Assembly: GCA_035602155.1 (NCBI GenBank)
Contig: DATNMW010000368.1
Location: 1 to 16,478 of the forward strand
Source: Bog-159 sp035602155
GTDB taxonomy: Bacteria; Acidobacteriota; Terriglobia; Bryobacterales; Bryobacteraceae
DNA length: 16,478 nucleotides
Direction: 5' to 3'
Each line of letters starts with the position of its first letter. Position 1 is the stretch's first letter. Below are positions 12,520 through 16,478 of the stretch, piece after piece. The notes under the pieces are model-generated. The model did no database searches. It was not told where the DNA came from and saw only the letters and a list, made by a program, of their open reading frames with translations. Position numbers and translations under genes: made by a program.

Positions 12520-14124
12520 ATGAAGCGAATTGTCAGCGCGGCGGGCCAACCCACATGGTGGAAGGCGGGGTTCACGCCTTTTGTACCGTGCGCAACCACG
12601 CCTGTTAAACGGATCTGGTGGAGGGCGGCTTGCGCCGTATTCCTGTTGCGTGCAATGACGGTTGCGCTGCCGGCGCAGACCTTGACCACCCTGCACAGGT
12701 TCGACAGCGCCGATTGCGGGTACCCCGCCACAGCGCTCGTCCAGGCCCTTGACGGAATGCTATACGGGACCACCACGGGGGGCGGGACCACCAATAGCGG
12801 CACGATTTTTGAGATCGCTCCGGGCGGCACCCTATCGACGCTGTACAGCTTCTGCCCCAACGGCGGGGGGTCGGAATGCTTGAACGGCAATGCCGGATCG
12901 GCTCCCCTGGTTCAAGCCACGAATGGCGACCTTTACGGAACAACATCCGCTGGGTTAAACGGCCCCGGCTCGGTCTTCGAGACGACGCCGCGTGGCGCGC
13001 TGACGACGGTGTACAGCTTTGGCGGGACATCCGGCGGGGGCGCCTGGGAGCCAGGGCCTCTGATCCAGGCCAGCAACGGCGACTTCTACGGGACAACAGG
13101 CGTTGGCGGGGATACCAATGCCGCTTGTATTTTTGGCGGAGCCGGCTGCGGCACGGTTTTTAGAATCACCCCCGCTGGTGTATTGACGATACTCCACGAG
13201 TTCTGCGCGCAGCAGGGCTGCCCGGACGGCTACTACCCCGTGGGCGGGCTGGTGCAGGCCGCGAGTGGTGATTTCTACGGGACGACGGAGTACGGGGGGG
13301 CGAACTGTGAGTCCTACCCGGACTTCGGCTGCGGGACCGTCTTCAAAATCACTCCTGGGGGCACGCTGACGACGCTCTACAGCTTCTGCGCCCAGCAGGT
13401 GCTAAATTGCGTGGACGGCTCTTACCCCGAGGCGGGGCTCTCGGCGGCGTCCGATGGCTACCTCTATGGTACGACCTCGGCGGGCGGGGTCAACGCCGAG
13501 GGCGACAAGGGCGGCACGGTCTTTAAGATTAGGCCGGGGGGCGCGCTGACGACACTTTACAGTTTTTGCGCACAAAGCGGATGCGCGGACGGATATGGCC
13601 CCGAGGCGGCCCTGATCCAGGCCACCGACGGCGAATTCTACGGTACTACGGCAGGTGGCGGGGCTTTTGCGGGCGGCACGATTTTCAAGGTCCCGTCGAG
13701 CGGGACGCTGGCGACAGTTTACAGTTTTTGTGCGCGAAGCGGGTGTACCGATGGCTCGAACCCCACCGCGTCGCTTGTTCAGGACACTAGTGGGGAGTTC
13801 TACGGGACAACCCTGTTGGGCGGGAGCGGCAGTGGCGGATTGGGGCCAGGGTGCGGCACCGTCTTCAGCCTCTCCGCCGGTCTGGGTCCGTTCGTCGAAA
13901 CCTTGCCGAGCTCCGCCGCGGTAGGTGCGGAGGTCAGGATCCTGGGAACCGGCGTGACTGGCGCGACTAGCGTGAGCTTCAACGGCACCGCCGCAGCCTT
14001 CGAAGTGGTTTCAGCCTCCGAAATCACCACCACCGTACCGGCCGGGGCGAGCAGCGGCGAGGTGCGCGTTGTCACTCCGAGCGGCGCGCTCTCCAGCAAC
14101 GTTCCGTTTCGCGTGTCGCCGTAA
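12520..14124 (+). CDS. Secreted GloVer-repeat protein with C-terminal IPT/TIG domain
   Basis: A 534-residue protein. A basic N-terminus and the hydrophobic RIWWRAACAVFLLRAMTVALPAQT (31-54) act as a signal peptide or anchor. Seven tandem repeats begin near residues 54, 104, 160, 221, 282, 342 and 396, each 50-61 residues. Each follows the pattern TLTTLYSF, then LIQAxDGxFYGTTxxGG, then GTVFKIxPGG. This is the GloVer repeat (named from Gloeobacter and Verrucomicrobia), expected to fold as a beta-propeller. Repeats 4-7 carry Cys pairs of the CAQxGC type. Residues 457-534 are an IPT/TIG immunoglobulin-like domain. The function of such proteins is unknown; surface adhesion or glycan binding is a guess. 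The ATG at 12520 follows AAGGAG with a 7-base spacer; an upstream GTG at 12499 lacks such support. Confidence 0.88.
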   Translation: MKRIVSAAGQPTWWKAGFTPFVPCATTPVKRIWWRAACAVFLLRAMTVALPAQTLTTLHRFDSADCGYPATALVQALDGMLYGTTTGGGTTNSGTIFEIAPGGTLSTLYSFCPNGGGSECLNGNAGSAPLVQATNGDLYGTTSAGLNGPGSVFETTPRGALTTVYSFGGTSGGGAWEPGPLIQASNGDFYGTTGVGGDTNAACIFGGAGCGTVFRITPAGVLTILHEFCAQQGCPDGYYPVGGLVQAASGDFYGTTEYGGANCESYPDFGCGTVFKITPGGTLTTLYSFCAQQVLNCVDGSYPEAGLSAASDGYLYGTTSAGGVNAEGDKGGTVFKIRPGGALTTLYSFCAQSGCADGYGPEAALIQATDGEFYGTTAGGGAFAGGTIFKVPSSGTLATVYSFCARSGCTDGSNPTASLVQDTSGEFYGTTLLGGSGSGGLGPGCGTVFSLSAGLGPFVETLPSSAAVGAEVRILGTGVTGATSVSFNGTAAAFEVVSASEITTTVPAGASSGEVRVVTPSGALSSNVPFRVSP

Positions 14125-14231
14125 ATCGCGGTTGCCCGAGGCTGTGGCGAGGGCAATTCCAGCGAAAGCACGCACAATCCCATCGGAGTTTGGCAAAAAT
14201 TGGGGGGAAAAAAGAGAGGTGTTGAAAGGGA

Positions 14232-14260
14232 TTGACACCCCCGCGTTCCAGGCATATACT
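14232..14260 (+). promoter_or_regulatory. Sigma-70 promoter of the sulfatase gene
   Basis: A perfect -35 TTGACA (14232-14237) and a -10 TATACT (14255-14260) are separated by exactly 17 bases. Transcription should start near 14267, giving a leader of about 26 bases that contains the GGGAGG ribosome binding site. This is the strongest promoter in the window by consensus. Confidence 0.85.
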
Positions 14261-14292
14261 CAATTAATTCCATCCTTGGTAGGGAGGCAGCC

Positions 14293-16431
14293 ATGGAAGA
14301 CGGCCGGACGCAACGGACGGAGGGCGTAAATCGCCGGGCTTTCATAGGAGCCCTTGGGGCAGCCGCCGTGGCGGGCGCGCTCACTTCGGCGGCGGACGCC
14401 CAATCCCCGCCGCCACCCGTATACAATTACCTGGACTCATTCGGCAGCATCCAGCCTTGTGCCGCTGACACGATAGCCGCTGGCGTCCTGCCACCACCGA
14501 TTGCCGTGCAGGCGCCTAGCAACGGTCCCCAGGAGAGGCGCAGGCGGCACTGGCCCTTCGGCCCGCGCTCGCACGGAGCGAAACACCAATTCAAGGCGGG
14601 GCCGCGCTCCTCGGGCGGCGGCTGCATATACAACCCTCCTGACTGCGCAGCTCAAAGCCCCACGGCACCCTCAGCCGGTTACCCAGCATTCAACATTCTG
14701 ATGATAATAGTTGACCAGATGCGGGCTCCCCGCTGGCTCCCCCAGGCCACGCCGGGAGTGTCTGGAGCGCTGAACGGGCAGCCGGCGATCGACGCGATTT
14801 TGCCGAACGTCGCTTCAATCCGGAACCAGTCCTTCGTGTTTTCGAATTACTTCGTCGCGGCAACGGCCTGCTCGCCATCCCGCGCCACGCTCCTTACAGG
14901 ACTGTATTCACAGCAGACCTGCGTCTTTGTCAGCCAGGACCCACCTAGCGGTCTTAACCCGGCGTACCCGCCGGCGCTTCAGCCCTGGAGCGGAGGGCAG
15001 GGGTTCCCGAGTATCGGGAACGTGCTCTCCCAAACGCAAAATACGGCCACGGGGGCCCCCGCCCTTGGGTACGACTGCGTGTGGATCGGTAAGTGGCATC
15101 TTTCGGACAACCCCACGGAGGATACCGTCGAGGGGTACCTTTGCAACCCAGGCGGCGACGGCCCCGCCGATTACGGCTTCGCGGACCTGTACAACATCCC
15201 GACTCCCCTTAACCCTCCTACGAACTATCCCGCCGGCCCCTACCCCTCGTCCACTGGCGATGCGAACGTGGGCAACGCCGGATATTTTCTTGGGAACGCG
15301 CAGACGGGGCACCCTTGGTACGGCGACGTCCCGAACTATCTGGGAAACAACCCTCCCCTCTCGCCTACAAGCTCTGGGACGCCACTCGGCCCCGCCCCGT
15401 ATAGCGTGCTAAACGACGCGGCGGTGGCGGATGCGTTCGGTATTTGGCTCCAGGACGGGGCCAAGACGAGCCAGAAGTGGTTTGCTGCCGTCAGCTTCAT
15501 GAACCCACACGACATAAACTCCTTCCCATATGCTTTCGGTCTCGCACAGTCACAGTGCCCACCCAGTGGCAGTCAGCCCAACTTCTGTTATGAGGACAAT
15601 GGTGTGGTGCCGGCTGGCTCGTATGCCTTTTACGCGCCACCCCCGGCCCCAACGTCCAGCACCAGGTACCAAAGCGAGGAGTATCCGGTCGAGCCTGAGA
15701 CGACCGCACTCGCCGGCTTTCCGGGCAACCCGGAGGGAACAGACACGCAACTCTATTCGCAGGGCGCCCCGCCCCTTACGCTTAACCCCGTCCTTTATTC
15801 CGGCGATCCGAGCTTCCCTAGTGGGTATAACCCTGGTTGGAACAACAACGACCCGATAACGCCCTACAATCCACCCAGCGATCCGAATACGGGCAAACCG
15901 TCGCTCCAGACGGCCTTCCAGAGCCTCGGAAACACCACGTGCGGGGAGGTGAACAACGACGCCGGCTGGTACATTTTCCTGAACTATTACTTCTGGATGC
16001 AAGCCTGCGTGGACATACTCGTTGGGCAGGTGCTCACGGCCTTGAAGCAAAGCGCGTTCGCGGACAACACCGTCATAATCTTTACCGCCGACCACGGCGA
16101 GTACGCGGGCTCTCACGGCCTGCACGGCAAGGGAGGCGCGCTCTACGATGAGTCCATCTCTGTGCCCCTGTACATCGGCTTTCCCGGTCAACAAAACAAG
16201 GTTCCGCGGTCTTTTGTCTGCTCCAGCGTGGACATTCTGCCGTTTCTATATACCTTGGCGCTGGGCAACGACAGTTGGCGCCGCAACGGTTGTGACATCG
16301 TCAACTACCTGAACGGGCGTGAGGCCATCATGGACGCTATTATGCTGGGCACGCAAAATGCGCCGCAGCGCCGGCTCTCAGGCTTCCCCCTGACCAATCC
16401 TCAGGGCTCCGCCGCCTGGCAGCAGTACTAG
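14293..16431 (+). CDS. Tat-exported formylglycine-type sulfatase
   Basis: A 712-residue sulfatase family enzyme expected to cleave sulfate esters in the periplasm or outside the cell. NRRAFIGALGAAAVAGAL (13-30) is a twin-arginine signal. A Pro/Arg-rich linker runs to about residue 130. The hydrolase core begins with metal ligand D141 (NILMIIVDQMR). C193 in CSPSR (193-197) is the residue converted to formylglycine in this family, and GYDCVWIGKWHLS (259-271) is the second signature with K267 and H269. TADHGEY supplies D600 and H601, and HGKGG includes K613. The catalytic set looks complete. GGGAGG lies five bases before the ATG. At least nine isoleucines use ATA, more than in the left-hand genes. 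The TAG at 16429-16431 may not be the natural end; see findings. Substrate unknown. Confidence 0.9.
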   Translation: MEDGRTQRTEGVNRRAFIGALGAAAVAGALTSAADAQSPPPPVYNYLDSFGSIQPCAADTIAAGVLPPPIAVQAPSNGPQERRRRHWPFGPRSHGAKHQFKAGPRSSGGGCIYNPPDCAAQSPTAPSAGYPAFNILMIIVDQMRAPRWLPQATPGVSGALNGQPAIDAILPNVASIRNQSFVFSNYFVAATACSPSRATLLTGLYSQQTCVFVSQDPPSGLNPAYPPALQPWSGGQGFPSIGNVLSQTQNTATGAPALGYDCVWIGKWHLSDNPTEDTVEGYLCNPGGDGPADYGFADLYNIPTPLNPPTNYPAGPYPSSTGDANVGNAGYFLGNAQTGHPWYGDVPNYLGNNPPLSPTSSGTPLGPAPYSVLNDAAVADAFGIWLQDGAKTSQKWFAAVSFMNPHDINSFPYAFGLAQSQCPPSGSQPNFCYEDNGVVPAGSYAFYAPPPAPTSSTRYQSEEYPVEPETTALAGFPGNPEGTDTQLYSQGAPPLTLNPVLYSGDPSFPSGYNPGWNNNDPITPYNPPSDPNTGKPSLQTAFQSLGNTTCGEVNNDAGWYIFLNYYFWMQACVDILVGQVLTALKQSAFADNTVIIFTADHGEYAGSHGLHGKGGALYDESISVPLYIGFPGQQNKVPRSFVCSSVDILPFLYTLALGNDSWRRNGCDIVNYLNGREAIMDAIMLGTQNAPQRRLSGFPLTNPQGSAAWQQY

Positions 16432-16478
16432 CCCTACGTGCTGCACGCCACGGACGAACTCGGGGGAAATTCGATTGT

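Noticed and set aside
14132..14156. TTGCCC/GGGCAA inverted repeat after the GloVer stop as a terminator
   Set aside because: The stem is only six pairs around a 13-base loop, with no T-run after it.

Overview
The window is high-GC bacterial chromosomal DNA. It most resembles an Acidobacteriota genome of the Bryobacterales/Solibacter type, although no rRNA or ribosomal protein gene is present to prove this. The pointers are a GloVer-repeat secreted protein, a short SRANGARSRGP-type protein of a kind I associate with that group, Tat-exported enzymes, G-rich low-complexity spacers, and a mix of Shine-Dalgarno-led and apparently leaderless genes.

Positions 1-4603 hold mainly carbohydrate functions. 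A Tat-exported SMP-30/gluconolactonase-type lactonase and a downstream methyltransferase (cut by the window start) read leftward. A secreted GH5 glycosidase is divergent from them. It is followed in the convergent direction by a large SGLT-type sodium/sugar symporter. Together they could cleave an external glycan or glycoside, take up the sugar and process a lactone. Positions 4642-6978 hold an MFS transporter resembling the MFSD1 family, divergent from a zinc-dependent MDR alcohol dehydrogenase.

Positions 7012-8233 read rightward: a small YdhG/DUF1801-like protein, then an SRPBCC (AHSA1-type) gene overlapping an ArsR-type repressor gene. A perfect inverted repeat lies on the SRPBCC start codon and is a likely autoregulatory operator. 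A different perfect inverted repeat lies on the start codon of the small protein.

Positions 8174-11570 form a tight leftward operon: a YbdK-type glutamate-cysteine ligase (GCS2), an M29-type metalloaminopeptidase and an ATP-grasp-like protein. Two ligase-type enzymes with a peptidase suggest synthesis and trimming of a small peptide or peptide-like thiol. This is the best candidate in the window for an undescribed system. Its last gene overlaps the convergent ArsR gene by 60 bp.

Positions 11596-16478 are more accessory in character: the SRANGARSRGP-type gene bracketed by G-rich runs that could form quadruplexes, a seven-repeat GloVer protein with a C-terminal IPT/TIG domain, and a Tat-exported formylglycine sulfatase with a textbook sigma-70 promoter. 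The sulfatase frame ends at a TAG codon, but the bases after it still read like coding sequence to the window edge. No tRNA, rRNA, CRISPR array, transposase or prophage gene was seen.
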